Made by a program: the position numbers and the translations under genes | Shown: piece by piece, positions 8,397 to 17,702 of the stretch | Position numbering within the stretch: position 1 is the first letter of the stretch | How the letters are laid out: each line of letters starts with the position of its first letter | From: Streptomyces hydrogenans | Lineage (GTDB): Bacteria; Actinomycetota; Actinomycetes; Streptomycetales; Streptomycetaceae | Direction: 5' to 3' | Length of the DNA: 64,000 bases | Assembly (NCBI RefSeq): GCF_014656075.1 | Contig: NZ_BNBS01000018.1 | Location: 1-64,000, forward strand | The notes under the pieces: generated by a model | Seen by the model: only the letters and a program-made list of their open reading frames with translations | Told to the model about the DNA's origin: nothing | Database searches by the model: none

Positions 8397-8441
8397 CGGC
8401 GGCGCCTGCACCGGCCCGCGGCGGCCGCGCGGGAACGACGA

Positions 8442-8474
8442 GGGCCGCCCCTCGCACTGGGCGCGGGGCGGCCC
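8442..8474 (-). terminator. Probable terminator after cydB
   Basis: A 10-bp perfect GC-rich stem (8442-8451 with 8465-8474, loop 13 nt) lies 64 nt downstream of the cydB stop, with no U tract. It probably separates cydAB from the glycosyltransferase gene. Confidence 0.6.
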
Positions 8475-8537
8475 GAGAGGGGTCCGGGACGGCGTACGGT
8501 CGGGGCGTGGCCCGAGCGGGACTCGGGCGTGGCCCGG

Positions 8538-9500
8538 TCAGAAGAAGGCGACGCTCCGCTGGTCGACCTTGCGGCGGAACAGCCACAGCACCCAGCCCTG
8601 CGCCAGCAGCACCACGGCCAGCGCGGGCAGCAGCAGCGAGGACAGCGGGTCGAGGACGTCGGCCGGGGCGGCCAGCTCGGTCAGCGCCGACGCCGCACCC
8701 GCGCCGACCGCCAGCAGGGGAGCGGGGGCGGCGAGCGCGCCGAGCGCGAAGCCGGGACCGTGCGCGACCCGGCCGGACAGCGAACCCGCGAAGAACGCGG
8801 CGACCGCCCCGGCGACGACGAGGAGCAGCCCGACCACCGGCGAGGTCACCCCGTCGGCGAAGGGCACGCCCGCCACCGCGGCGGCCAGCAGCAGCCCGGC
8901 CGCCGGCAGCGCCAGCCGCCTGGCCTCGGCGGCGGCCCGCCGGGACGGCTCGCCGGTGGTGCGGGCCGCGGTGAACGCGGCACCGTGCAGCGCGAGCAGC
9001 GCCACCATGGCGACCGCGCCGAGCAGCGGCAGGACGCCGAAGAGGGTGCCGAAGGAGACCTGGCCGGACACGGCCGGCAGCCCCTGCGCCAGATTGCCCA
9101 GGACCAGGCCCCAGCAGGCGGCGAAGCCCGCCGAGGCGCCGGCCAGGAGCCGCTCCCAGCGGCGCTGGGTCGCCTCCTCGGGACGCCGGGCGCGGAACCA
9201 GATCGAGGCGCTGCGCAGCACCCAGCAGCAGACCAGCACCACCAGGACCGGCCGGAAGGCGGTGAAGGCGCTCTTCTCCAGGTCCGGGTAGGCGGCGATG
9301 AGCACGCCCGCCGAGACCACCAGCCAGACCTCGCCGGCCAGGAAGTAGGGGCCGACGGCGGCCATCACGGTCCGGCGCTCGTCCGGGGTGTGGGCGACGC
9401 GGCGCAGGAGCATGCCGGTGCCGATCACGAAGCCGTCGAGCACGAACCATCCGCCGAGCATGAGCCCGAGCACGCAGAGCCAGAGGACGTCCATCGTCAT
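8538..9500 (-). CDS. cydB: Cytochrome bd oxidase subunit II, divergent
   Basis: This 320-residue membrane protein has eight to nine helices. It contains 'GGWFVLDGFVIGTGMLL' near 15-32 (canonical GxFVLDGFDLGVG) and 'GPYFLAGEVWLV' near 49-60 (canonical GPxWDGNEVWL), so it is a CydB but clearly diverged. CydB pairs with CydA to form the quinol:O2 oxidoreductase that bypasses the bc1-aa3 branch. The start used is an ATG preceded by an AAGGA-type box; a second in-frame ATG follows two codons later. It lies 55 nt downstream of cydA and probably shares its transcript. Confidence 0.88.
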   Translation of the reverse strand: MTMDVLWLCVLGLMLGGWFVLDGFVIGTGMLLRRVAHTPDERRTVMAAVGPYFLAGEVWLVVSAGVLIAAYPDLEKSAFTAFRPVLVVLVCCWVLRSASIWFRARRPEEATQRRWERLLAGASAGFAACWGLVLGNLAQGLPAVSGQVSFGTLFGVLPLLGAVAMVALLALHGAAFTAARTTGEPSRRAAAEARRLALPAAGLLLAAAVAGVPFADGVTSPVVGLLLVVAGAVAAFFAGSLSGRVAHGPGFALGALAAPAPLLAVGAGAASALTELAAPADVLDPLSSLLLPALAVVLLAQGWVLWLFRRKVDQRSVAFF

Positions 9501-9555
9501 TCCTTCTTGTTTCCGGGGCGGTGCGGCCGGGCCGCGCGCGGGTCGGGGCCGGGGG

Positions 9556-10911
9556 TCACAGCGGGGGCAGGGGGGAGAGCGCGTCGTCGCGCGCGGCGGT
9601 CCGCCGCGCGGATCCGTCCGGGTCTCCGTCCGCCGCGCCGCCCTCGGTGTCCCGGCCGGTGCCCGCCGGGTCGTCGGCGAGGGTCAGGCCCAGGAACATC
9701 CGGCCGGTGCCGCGCCGGACGGTGCGGGCGATCAGCACCCAGTCCACGACGGCCAGTGCCGCGAAGACGGTGACGAAGGCGATCAGCGAGAACAGCATCC
9801 CGCCGGCCGAGACGTCCGACAGGGCGTCCTTCACGGCGACCTCGCCGTAGACGGCCCACGGCTGACGGCCCATCTCCCGGATCAGCCAGCCGCAGAGCAC
9901 GGCCACGAACGGCAGCGGGATCGTCCACACCAGGACGCGCAGCATCGTCCTCGTCCGCTCGATGCGGCGGCGGATGAAGAAGAAGGCGGCGACGACGCCG
10001 ATCGTCCAGGCCAGGTAGCCGGCCATCTGCATGGTCGAGAAGGCGGTGCTCAGCCACTCCGGCGGAGCCCAGTCCCCCGGCCCGAGGAGCTTGGTCATCT
10101 CGGCCTGGTACGCGGCCAGCGCCTCGGCGTCGCCGTTGATCGCGGCCGACTTGCCCTCCTGGTCGCCGACGAAGGACAGCTGCGGGAAACCGTTCAGGAC
10201 GGCCATCCAGACGCCGCCGATGCCGAGCGCGACGCCGCCGTGCAGCGAGCGCCGGAAGACCTCGGGGTCGGTGGTGCCGCGCAGGAAGTGCCAGGCGCTC
10301 GCGCCGGCGATCAGGAAGCCGCCGACGCCGATCGAGGCGGCGGTCAGGTGGTAGAGGGCGGGCAGCGCGCCGTCGTTGGTCAGCAGCGCGCCCAGGTCGG
10401 TCAGGTACATGGTGCCGTCCTCGCGCTTGGCGAAGCCGACCGGGTTCTGGAGGAACCCGTTGGTGACCATGATCCAGTACGCGGAGGCGTAGGCGGTGGC
10501 CGTCACGACGTAGAACGACAGCATGTGGGCCCAGCGCGGCAGCAGGTGCCAGCCGAAGATCCACAGGCCGAGGAAGGTGGACTCGACGAAGAAGGCGACG
10601 ATCGTCTCCATCGCCAGGGTCGTGCCGAACACGTCGCCGGTCAGCCGGGACAGGCCGGTCCAGCTCAGCCCGAACTGGAACTCCATCACCAGGCCGGTGA
10701 CGATGCCCAGCGCGTAGTTGATGACGTACACCTGACCCCAGAAGCGGGTCATCCGGTCGAAGACCGGGCGCAGGGCCGGTTTCCGGGTGAACACCGCCCG
10801 GCTGTTGATGTAGGCGAGGAAGGGCGCCAGGCCCAACGTCACCACGACGAAAGAGAAATGAAGGAACGCGGTCAGCGCGAACTGAAGCCGGCCCAGGTCT
10901 ACGGCGGTCAA
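9556..10911 (-). CDS. cydA: Cytochrome bd oxidase subunit I, divergent with shortened Q-loop
   Basis: This 451-residue subunit carries the haems and the quinol site. The haem-ligand His is in 'LQFALTAFLHFSFVVVTLG' (His18). The proton-path Glu pair is in 'AMETIVAFFVEST', a second ligand His in 'ALYHLTAAS', and 'GRQPWAVYGEV' matches the conserved GRQPW motif. The region between 'FPQLSFVGDQEGK' and the next helix ('STMQMAGYLAWT') is only about 45 residues. In standard CydA the periplasmic Q-loop and flanking helices are much longer there. TTG 10911 is preceded by AGGAGAG. The promoter upstream looks SARP-controlled (10964-11006), and no Rex-type operator (TTGTGAA-N4-TTCACAA) is seen in the 203 bp up to the next gene. 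This suggests a paralogue dedicated to the cluster, not the housekeeping bd oxidase. Confidence 0.85.
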   Translation of the reverse strand: MTAVDLGRLQFALTAFLHFSFVVVTLGLAPFLAYINSRAVFTRKPALRPVFDRMTRFWGQVYVINYALGIVTGLVMEFQFGLSWTGLSRLTGDVFGTTLAMETIVAFFVESTFLGLWIFGWHLLPRWAHMLSFYVVTATAYASAYWIMVTNGFLQNPVGFAKREDGTMYLTDLGALLTNDGALPALYHLTAASIGVGGFLIAGASAWHFLRGTTDPEVFRRSLHGGVALGIGGVWMAVLNGFPQLSFVGDQEGKSAAINGDAEALAAYQAEMTKLLGPGDWAPPEWLSTAFSTMQMAGYLAWTIGVVAAFFFIRRRIERTRTMLRVLVWTIPLPFVAVLCGWLIREMGRQPWAVYGEVAVKDALSDVSAGGMLFSLIAFVTVFAALAVVDWVLIARTVRRGTGRMFLGLTLADDPAGTGRDTEGGAADGDPDGSARRTAARDDALSPLPPL

Positions 10912-10963
10912 GGTCGCTCTCCTACAGGGCTTCGGAGGACGCCTCGGCGGTCGGCGCCCGGGC

Positions 10964-11006
10964 CATGATCGCCCCCGCCGGTCGAGTCCGGCTGGAGAAC
11001 GGATGG
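10964..11006 (-). promoter_or_regulatory. Candidate SARP-type promoter of cydAB
   Basis: Reading the minus strand, heptamers TCCATCC (11006-11000), TCCAGCC (10995-10989) and TCGACCG (10984-10978) are exactly 11 bp apart. Eight nt later comes GATCAT (10969-10964) as -10. The geometry is identical to that of the PKS promoter. Transcription would start near 10957, giving a leader of about 45 nt before the TTG at 10911. Confidence 0.6.
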
Positions 11007-11114
11007 ATCCGCTTCCGTCCGCCGCCTGACGCCCCTTCCACCGCGCTCCCCCCTACTGGACGGGCACCGGCGGCAGCGCCGGTCGGCACGCCTGGACGAG
11101 GGGAGCCGCACCAC

Positions 11115-11912
11115 ATGGAAGAGCACCGCCCGGACCGCCCCGGCGGCCCGCAGGTCCCGCCCCGCGAAGCGCCCGCCGGGCCGTACGCCCCCCGGTGGGC
11201 GCAGCTCGCCGCCTCCCGGGGCCAGGGGGCCGACGCCGGCCGGCTGCGCGCCGCGCTCGCCGCGGCGAGCCGCGCGGCGGCCGCCGCCGTCACCCGCTGG
11301 ACGGCGCTCGAACCCCGCGACTGGACCCTGCCCCCGCTCGACGGCCGGCGCTGCGGCGCCCCCGTGCCCGTCTCCGTACGCGGCTGGCTCGTCGGGCCCG
11401 ACGGCACCGCCCAGCGCCTCGGCCCCACCTTCAACAACCTCTCCCGCACGACCGTGGAGGCCGCGGTCGCCGAGCTGGCCGGCCGGGTCGACCGGCACGC
11501 GCCCGCCGGGAGCCGCTGCGTCGTCGCAGCCCAGCGCTTCGTGCCCGCCGAGGCCACCGTCCTCGCCCACACCCTCCCCGACGCGCGCACCGTACGGCTG
11601 CGCATGTGCTGGGGACTGGCCGAACCCCTGGGCGACGGGCTGCACTTCGACACCTGCACCGTGCGCGACGGACAGCCGCCCGAGGACTACCGGGTCACCC
11701 TCAAGCCCACCGCCACCGCCGCCATGCCCGGCGGCACCGGGACCGTCGGCGTGCCGCCCCGGCTGCGCGGCCGCCCGGTCCTCTCCCCGGCCGCCGCCCT
11801 CGACTGCGCCCGCGCCGCGCTCGACGTGGCCGGCGCCGTCGGAGGCCCCTGCGACCTGGTCTTCTCGCTGACGGGCCCGGACCGCACCCTGCTGGACTGC
11901 CGTCCGCTGTGA
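11115..11912 (+). CDS. PPDK/PEP-synthase N-domain-like protein of unknown function
   Basis: This 265-residue protein is probably cytosolic. The middle and end resemble the ATP-grasp (PPDK_N) domain of PEP synthase and rifampin phosphotransferase: 'CVVAAQRFVPAEATVLAHT' parallels the VVVQRMVxAExSGVxFT block, 'RLRMCWGLAEPLGDGLHFDTCTV' parallels the xASWGLGEAVVxGxVTPDxYxV block, and the C-terminus 'LVFSLTGPDRTLLDCRPL' parallels the VEWAxxxGxLYLLQARP block. The N-terminal ATP-binding half is short and no swivelling His or PEP domain follows, so it may bind nucleotide or polyketide without complete catalysis. ATG 11115 has GAGGGGAG 9 nt upstream. It is divergent from cydA and leads into the PKS operon. 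Remote homology by eye only. Confidence 0.6.
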   Translation: MEEHRPDRPGGPQVPPREAPAGPYAPRWAQLAASRGQGADAGRLRAALAAASRAAAAAVTRWTALEPRDWTLPPLDGRRCGAPVPVSVRGWLVGPDGTAQRLGPTFNNLSRTTVEAAVAELAGRVDRHAPAGSRCVVAAQRFVPAEATVLAHTLPDARTVRLRMCWGLAEPLGDGLHFDTCTVRDGQPPEDYRVTLKPTATAAMPGGTGTVGVPPRLRGRPVLSPAAALDCARAALDVAGAVGGPCDLVFSLTGPDRTLLDCRPL

Positions 11913-11949
11913 CGCTCGGCCGGGACTCAGCCGCGGCTCCAGCGCGGCG

Positions 11950-11992
11950 TCCAGGGACCTTCGAGCCGTCCTCCAGACCCCCTTGCGACGGT
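11950..11992 (+). promoter_or_regulatory. Candidate SARP-type promoter of the PKS operon
   Basis: Heptamers TCCAGGG (11950), TCGAGCC (11961) and TCCAGAC (11972) are 11 bp apart and are followed after 8 nt by GACGGT (11987-11992). A further TCCAGCG lies at 11938, one bp out of register. TCGAGCC matches the known ActII-ORF4/DnrI heptamer TCGAGSS. The TTG start of the cyclase gene follows about 32 nt after the predicted start point. Confidence 0.7.
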
Positions 11993-12029
11993 TGCCACCA
12001 CCGACGACCACCCACCCAGGAGGCTCGCG

Positions 12030-12365
12030 TTGCACCGCACTCTCATCGTCGCCCGACTCGCCGGTGACACCACCGGCGAGATCGGCGACGTGTTCGCCGA
12101 GTCCGACTCCACGGACCTGCCCCACATGATCGGGGTCTCCCGGCGGACCCTCTTCTCCTTCCACGACCTCTACTTCCACCTCGTCGAGGCCGACCAGGAC
12201 ATCACGCCGAACCTGTACAAGGCCCGCAGCCACCCGCTGTACGACGACATCAACACCCGCCTCGCCAAGCTGGTCTCGCCGTACGACCCGAACTGGCAGG
12301 AGCCCAAGGACGCCATGGCGTCCGCCTTCTACACGTGGACCCCGCAGGAGGGTGTACAGCGATGA
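12030..12365 (+). CDS. TcmI-family type II polyketide cyclase
   Basis: This 111-residue protein has the ferredoxin-like fold of TcmI-type cyclases (WhiE-ORFVII, PdmK relatives). It contains 'DSTDLPHMIGVSRRTLFSFHDLYFHLVE' and, nearer the C-terminus, 'DPNWQEPKDAMASAFYTW', both hallmarks of the family. These enzymes close the last ring(s) of tetracenomycin-type and pentangular polyphenols. TTG 12030 is chosen because GGAGG ends 6 nt before it and no in-frame ATG exists nearer the conserved start 'HRTLIVARL'. It is the first gene of the nine-gene PKS operon and overlaps the next gene (ATGA). Confidence 0.93.
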   Translation: MHRTLIVARLAGDTTGEIGDVFAESDSTDLPHMIGVSRRTLFSFHDLYFHLVEADQDITPNLYKARSHPLYDDINTRLAKLVSPYDPNWQEPKDAMASAFYTWTPQEGVQR

Positions 12366-12790
12366 CGACCGCACTGCCCGCGAAGATCAACGTCACGGAC
12401 GCCGCCCCGAACACCAAGCGCGGCGGCGACATCCGGGTCACGCTCAGCCCCAAGACCACCGGCTGCGGTTCCGGCTTCGGCGGTGTGCTGTGGCTGGAGC
12501 CCGGTGAGTGGATCACCGAGCACTACCACCCGTACTCCGAGGAGTTCCTGCACGTCGTCACCGGCGAGCTGGAGATCGCGCTGGACGACCGCAAGGTCGC
12601 GCTCGGCCCCGGCGACTCCCTCATGGTGCCGATCGACGTCCGGCACCGCCTCGTCAACACCGGGACCGAGAAGGCGCACCTCGTCTTCCACCTCTCCCCG
12701 CTCGCTCCCCGGCCCGAGCTCGGCCACGTCGACACCGAGGAGCCGCTGAACCCGGGCGCCGCCAACCCGGACGTGGGCGGGACGCGATGA
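12362..12790 (+). CDS. Cupin-type polyketide cyclase (WhiE-ORFII/RemF class)
   Basis: This 142-residue single-domain cupin has motif 1 near residues 55-70 ('[20 protein letters not shown]', with the His-X-His-type metal ligands and Glu) and motif 2 '[18 protein letters not shown]'. Metal-binding cupins of this class are found in spore-pigment (whiE), resistomycin and pradimicin-type clusters and assist regiospecific ring closure. It overlaps both neighbours by four bases (ATGA), so translation is coupled from the TcmI cyclase to KS-alpha. Confidence 0.9.
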   Translation: MTTALPAKINVTDAAPNTKRGGDIRVTLSPKTTGCGSGFGGVLWLEPGEWITEHYHPYSEEFLHVVTGELEIALDDRKVALGPGDSLMVPIDVRHRLVNTGTEKAHLVFHLSPLAPRPELGHVDTEEPLNPGAANPDVGGTR

Positions 12791-14055
12791 CCCGGCGCGC
12801 CGTCATCACCGGCATCGGCGTCGTCGCCCCCGCGGCGGTGGGCCGTGAGGCGTTCTGGGACCTGCTGTCCTCGGGCCGCACCGCCACCCGGCCGATCAGC
12901 CTCTTCGACGCCAGCGCGTTCCGCTCCAGGATCGCCGCCGAGGTCGACTTCGACGCGGTGGCGGCCGGCCTGTCCCCGCAGGAGATCCGGCGGATGGACC
13001 GGGCCGGCCAGTTCGCGGTGGTCTCGGCGCGCGAGGCACTCGCCGACAGCGGTCTGGACATCGGCGGCGTCGACCCCGGCCGCCTCTCGGTGAGCCTGGG
13101 CAGCGCCGTCGGGTGCACCACCGGTCTGGAGGAGGAGTACCGCGTGCTCTCCGACGACGGCCGGCTGCACCACGTCGACCACCGCTACGGCGTTCCCCAC
13201 CTCTACGGCCACATGGTGCCCAGCACCCTGGCCGTGGAGGTGGCCAGGACGGCCGGCGCCGAAGGCCCGGTCGCCCTCGTCTCCACCGGCTGCACCTCCG
13301 GGATCGACGCCGTCGCGCACGGTGCCCAGCTCATCGAGGAGGGCTCCGCGGACATCGTCCTGGCCGGCGCCACGGACGCCCCCATCTCGCCCATCACCAG
13401 CGCCTGCTTCGACGCGATCAAGGCCACCTCGCCGAACAACGACGAGGCCGGCCACGCCTCGCGCCCCTTCGACGCCCGTCGGGACGGCTTCGTCCTGGGC
13501 GAGGGCGCGGCGGTCATGGTGCTGGAGTCCGAGGAGTCGGCGCTGGCCCGCGGCGCCCGGATCTACGCCGAGGTGTCGGGCTTCGCCAACCGCAGCAACG
13601 CGTACCACATGACCGGACTCAAGCCGGACGGCCGCGAGATGGCCGAGGCGATCTCGCTCGCCCTCGACCGGGCCCGGCTCGACCCGTCGGCGGTCGACTA
13701 CATCAACGCCCACGGCTCCGGCACCAAGCAGAACGACCGGCACGAGACCGCCGCCTTCAAGCGGAGCCTCGGGGCCCGCGCCCACGAGGTGCCGGTCTCC
13801 TCCATCAAGTCGATGATCGGGCACTCGCTCGGCGCCATCGGCTCCCTGGAGATCGCCGCCTGCGCCCTGGCGCTCCAGCGGCAGGTCGTCCCGCCGACGG
13901 CCAACCTCCACCACCGCGACCCCGAGTGCGACCTGGACTACGTGCCGCTCGTCGCCCGCGACCACGTCATGGACACCGTCCTGACCGTCGGCAGCGGATT
14001 CGGCGGCTTCCAGAGCGCGATGGTCCTCACCCGCACCCTCCAGGAGGCGGCGTGA
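12787..14055 (+). CDS. Ketosynthase alpha subunit of type II minimal PKS
   Basis: This 422-residue enzyme catalyses decarboxylative condensation of malonyl-ACP units together with the chain length factor. The active-site Cys is residue 169 in '[10 protein letters not shown]', and the catalytic histidines are 309 ('[12 protein letters not shown]') and 346 ('[10 protein letters not shown]'), numbering identical to the actinorhodin KS-alpha. ATG 12787 overlaps the cupin stop (ATGA). The C-terminus overlaps the CLF start (GTGA), the usual translational coupling of KS-alpha and CLF. Confidence 0.97.
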   Translation: MTRRAVITGIGVVAPAAVGREAFWDLLSSGRTATRPISLFDASAFRSRIAAEVDFDAVAAGLSPQEIRRMDRAGQFAVVSAREALADSGLDIGGVDPGRLSVSLGSAVGCTTGLEEEYRVLSDDGRLHHVDHRYGVPHLYGHMVPSTLAVEVARTAGAEGPVALVSTGCTSGIDAVAHGAQLIEEGSADIVLAGATDAPISPITSACFDAIKATSPNNDEAGHASRPFDARRDGFVLGEGAAVMVLESEESALARGARIYAEVSGFANRSNAYHMTGLKPDGREMAEAISLALDRARLDPSAVDYINAHGSGTKQNDRHETAAFKRSLGARAHEVPVSSIKSMIGHSLGAIGSLEIAACALALQRQVVPPTANLHHRDPECDLDYVPLVARDHVMDTVLTVGSGFGGFQSAMVLTRTLQEAA

Positions 14056-15317
14056 GCACCGTCGACCGCCCCGGCGGGCGGATCCTCGTCACCGGACTCG
14101 GCATCGTCGCCCCCACGGGCCCGACCGTCGAGGACCACTGGCAGGCCGTGCTGGCCGGCAAGTCCGGACTCGGCCGCATCACCGCCTTCGACCCGACCGG
14201 CTACCCCGTCACCGTCGCCGGGGAGGTCGCGGGCTTCGAGGCCCGGGGCCGCGTCCCGGGCCGGGTCGTCCCGCAGACCGACCGCTGGACCCACCTGGCG
14301 CTGGTCGCCACCGACGCCGCCCTCGCGGACGCCGGGGCCGACCCGGCCGAACTGGACGAGTACGAGATGGCCGTGGTCACCTCCAGCTCCTCCGGCGGCA
14401 CCGCCTTCGGCCAGAACGAGATGGAGAACCTGTACCGGCAGGGCCCCTCCTGGGTCGGCGCCTACCAGTCCATCGCCTGGTTCTACGCCGCCACCACCGG
14501 CCAGATCTCCATCCGGCACGGCATGCGCGGCCCCTGCGGCGTCGTCTGCGCCGAGCAGGCCGGCGGCCTGGACGCCATCGCCCAGGCCCGCCGTCTGCTG
14601 CGCACCGGCTCGCGGCTCGTGGTGACCGGCGGCACCGACTCCTCGCTCTGCCCGTACGGCGTCGTGGCGCAGCTGGCCGACGGCCGGCTGTCGACCCTCG
14701 ACGACCCGGCCCGCGCCTACACCCCCTTCGCCACCGACGCCCCCGGGCACGTGCCGGGGGAGGGCGGCGCGATCCTCGTCACCGAGACCGAGGAGGCGGC
14801 CCGCGCCCGCGGCCGTACCCGCTCCTGGGGCGCCGTCGAGGGCTGGGCGGCCGGCTTCGACCCGTACGACGACGCGGCCCGCACCGAGGGCAGGACCGAG
14901 GCGCCGAACCGGCCGCCGGTCCTCGCCGGAGTCATCCGCCGCGCCCTCGCCGACGCCGGTCTCGCCCCCCGTGACGTCGACGTCGTCTTCGCCGACGGCG
15001 CGGGCACCCCGGAGCGGGACGCCGACGAGGCCCGCGCGCTCGCCGAGGTCTTCGGCCCGCGCGGCGTCCCGGTCACCGCCCCGAAGTCGCTCACCGGGCG
15101 GCTCTACGGCGGCGGCGCCCCGCTCGACGTCGCCACCGCCCTGCTGGCGCTGCGGGACGGCATCGTCCCGCACACCGCCGGCACGGCGCGCCCCGACCCG
15201 GACTACGCCCTCGACCTGGTCGTGGACCGGCCCCGCGAACTCCCGCTGCGCCACGCCCTCGTGGTCGCCCGCGGCCACGGCGGCTTCGTCTCCGCCCTCG
15301 TCGTCGGCTCGGCATGA
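14052..15317 (+). CDS. Chain length factor (ketosynthase beta)
   Basis: This 421-residue partner of KS-alpha sets chain length. At the position of the KS active-site Cys it has Gln169 ('[13 protein letters not shown]'), the diagnostic residue of CLF. The His positions of KS-alpha are not conserved. Presence of TcmI-type and cupin cyclases, a KR and ABM enzymes argues for a long chain (C24-C26, pentangular class), but chain length cannot be read directly from the sequence here. GTG 14052 overlaps the KS-alpha stop. Confidence 0.96.
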   Translation: MSTVDRPGGRILVTGLGIVAPTGPTVEDHWQAVLAGKSGLGRITAFDPTGYPVTVAGEVAGFEARGRVPGRVVPQTDRWTHLALVATDAALADAGADPAELDEYEMAVVTSSSSGGTAFGQNEMENLYRQGPSWVGAYQSIAWFYAATTGQISIRHGMRGPCGVVCAEQAGGLDAIAQARRLLRTGSRLVVTGGTDSSLCPYGVVAQLADGRLSTLDDPARAYTPFATDAPGHVPGEGGAILVTETEEAARARGRTRSWGAVEGWAAGFDPYDDAARTEGRTEAPNRPPVLAGVIRRALADAGLAPRDVDVVFADGAGTPERDADEARALAEVFGPRGVPVTAPKSLTGRLYGGGAPLDVATALLALRDGIVPHTAGTARPDPDYALDLVVDRPRELPLRHALVVARGHGGFVSALVVGSA

Positions 15318-15366
15318 GCCGGCGGCTCACCCACCCCCTCACCCGCTCCCGGAAGGACGGACAGCT

Positions 15367-16090
<724 letters not shown>

Positions 16091-16108
16091 ACCGAAGGAC
16101 CCACCACC

Positions 16109-16861
16109 ATGGACCTCAGCCTGAACGGCCGCAAGGCTCTCGTCACCGGCGGCAGCCGCGGCGTCGGCCGCGGCATCGTGCTCGCCCTCGCCCGCGCCGG
16201 CGTCGACGTCGTCACCTGCTACCGGCAGGAGAGCGAGGCCGTCGAGTCGCTCCGCGTCGAGCTCAAGGAGATCGGCGGCGACCACCACGTGCTGCGCGCC
16301 GACCTCACCGACCCCGCCGAGATCGAGGGCCTCCTCGCCGAGTGCGCCACCCGCCTCGGCCGCCTCGACCTCGTCGTCAACAACGCCGGCGCGATCAGCC
16401 ACATCCCCTTCGGCGAGCTGGCGCTCGACGAGTGGCACCGGGTCATCGACACCAACGTGACGGCCTCGTACCTGATCGTCCAGCACGCCCTGCCGCTGCT
16501 GCACGAGGGCTCGTCGATCGTCTCGATCGGCTCCAAGTCCGCCGAGGTCGGCATCCCGACCCGCGCCCACTACACCGCCTCCAAGGCCGCCCTCATAGGC
16601 CTGACCCGCTCGCTCGCCAAGGAGCTCGGCCCGCGCGGCATCCGCGTCAACGTGGTCGCCCTCGGCGTCATCGAGACCGAGGCCATGGCGGCCCTCCCGG
16701 ACGACGTCCGCACCCAGATGCGCGAGCGCTACGAGGCCAAGACGGCCCTCGGCCGGCTCGGCACCCCGACCGAGGTCGGCCAGGCCATCCTCTTCCTGGC
16801 CAGCCCGCTCTCCTCCTACGTGACCGGCGCCACCCTGAACGTCGACGGGGGTATCTCCTGA
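16109..16861 (+). CDS. Polyketide ketoreductase (SDR)
   Basis: This 250-residue classical short-chain reductase has cofactor motif '[10 protein letters not shown]' near 13-22, 'NNAG' near 92, Ser near 142 ('SIGSKSAEV') and the Tyr155-X3-Lys159 pair ('[11 protein letters not shown]'). In pentangular clusters the KR works on a late carbonyl (C-19 type) together with an ABM monooxygenase, as in pradimicin PdmG/PdmH. The ABM gene follows here with a TGATG overlap. Its presence separates the cluster from a plain spore-pigment locus. Confidence 0.9.
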   Translation: MDLSLNGRKALVTGGSRGVGRGIVLALARAGVDVVTCYRQESEAVESLRVELKEIGGDHHVLRADLTDPAEIEGLLAECATRLGRLDLVVNNAGAISHIPFGELALDEWHRVIDTNVTASYLIVQHALPLLHEGSSIVSIGSKSAEVGIPTRAHYTASKAALIGLTRSLAKELGPRGIRVNVVALGVIETEAMAALPDDVRTQMRERYEAKTALGRLGTPTEVGQAILFLASPLSSYVTGATLNVDGGIS

Positions 16862-17256
16862 TGACCGCGACCACCGACACCATCGCCCCCGCGACGTCCG
16901 ACGCCGCGACCACGGGCCCGTACCGCGTCATGCTCCGCATGGAGATCCGGCCGGGCATGACCGAGGACTTCGAGAAGGTCTGGCTCGCCATCGGCGACTC
17001 GGTCACCTCGCACCCCGCCAGCCTGGGCCAGACCCTCGCCCGCGCCACGGACGAGGAGAACGTCTACTACATCGTCAGCGACTGGACCGACGAGCCGAGC
17101 TTCCGGCTCTTCGAGACCAGCGACCGCCACCTGGAGCACCGCCAGCAGCTGCACCCGTTCCGCAGCCAGGGCTCCATGGTGACGATGCAGGTCACCGCCC
17201 GGGTCGACCCGTCCGGCGAGCACGCCACGCACGCCGACTGGGAGGCGGCGCGTTGA
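16861..17256 (+). CDS. Antibiotic biosynthesis monooxygenase (ABM), quinone-forming
   Basis: This 131-residue cofactor-independent oxygenase has the dimeric ferredoxin-like fold. Core: 'RVMLRMEIRPGMTEDFEKVW', then 'NVYYIVSDWTDEPSFRLFETSDRHLEH', with the Trp and His residues usual for ABM enzymes of the ActVA-Orf6/PdmH type, which oxidise an anthrone-like ring to a quinone. A 20-residue Thr/Ala-rich head precedes the domain. It overlaps the KR stop (TGATG) and the next ABM gene (TTGA). Confidence 0.9.
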   Translation: MTATTDTIAPATSDAATTGPYRVMLRMEIRPGMTEDFEKVWLAIGDSVTSHPASLGQTLARATDEENVYYIVSDWTDEPSFRLFETSDRHLEHRQQLHPFRSQGSMVTMQVTARVDPSGEHATHADWEAAR

Positions 17257-17567
17257 GCGTCGCCCCGGCCGGCGAGGTGCGCGTGCTCGTCTACCACGCG
17301 ACGACGGACGAGCAGGGCGTCGAGGCCGCCTACCACCAGGTGAGCCTGGAGATGGCGAAGGTCGACGGGATGCTCGGCAACGAGCTCCTGCACTCCCTGC
17401 CCGACCCCCAGGGGTTCCTCGTGCTGAGCCGCTGGCGCGACGAGGAGGCGTTCCACGCCTGGGAGCGCGGTGCCTCGCACCAGGACAGCACCTCGCCGCT
17501 GCGCCCCTTCCGGGACACCCGGATGAGCGTCCCGTTCGGGATCTACCGGGTGCGCGCCGCGTACTGA
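17253..17567 (+). CDS. Second ABM-type monooxygenase
   Basis: This 104-residue protein of the same fold as its neighbour contains 'VRVLVYHATTDEQGVEAAYHQVS' and 'GFLVLSRWRDEEAFHAWERG'. TTG 17253 overlaps the preceding stop (TTGA) and has GGGAGG 7 nt upstream, which decides the start. Paired ABM proteins often work as partners or on two positions of a polyketide. It is the last gene of the PKS operon, ahead of a very strong terminator. Confidence 0.85.
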   Translation: MSVAPAGEVRVLVYHATTDEQGVEAAYHQVSLEMAKVDGMLGNELLHSLPDPQGFLVLSRWRDEEAFHAWERGASHQDSTSPLRPFRDTRMSVPFGIYRVRAAY

Positions 17568-17576
17568 CCGTCCACC

Positions 17577-17638
17577 GCACCACAAGGGCCTGGCCCCGGT
17601 CTCCGAGAAGGAGAACCGGGGCCAGGCCCTTGTGGTGC
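17577..17638. terminator. Bidirectional terminator between the PKS operon and FAD hydroxylase operon
   Basis: A perfect 24-bp inverted repeat (17577-17600 with 17615-17638) with a 14-nt loop lies 10 nt after the ABM stop and 65 nt from the convergent hydroxylase stop. It is the longest perfect hairpin found in the window. Confidence 0.93.
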
Positions 17639-17702
17639 TCGTGCGCTCTCCGGCCTCTCCGCCTTCCCGTCGGTCCGCCCGCGCGCGCACGGGCGGACCG
17701 GC

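Noticed and set aside
10912-11114. Rex operator upstream of cydA
   Set aside because: I looked for TTGTGAA and TTCACAA half-sites with the usual spacing and found none; the heptamer array fits better.
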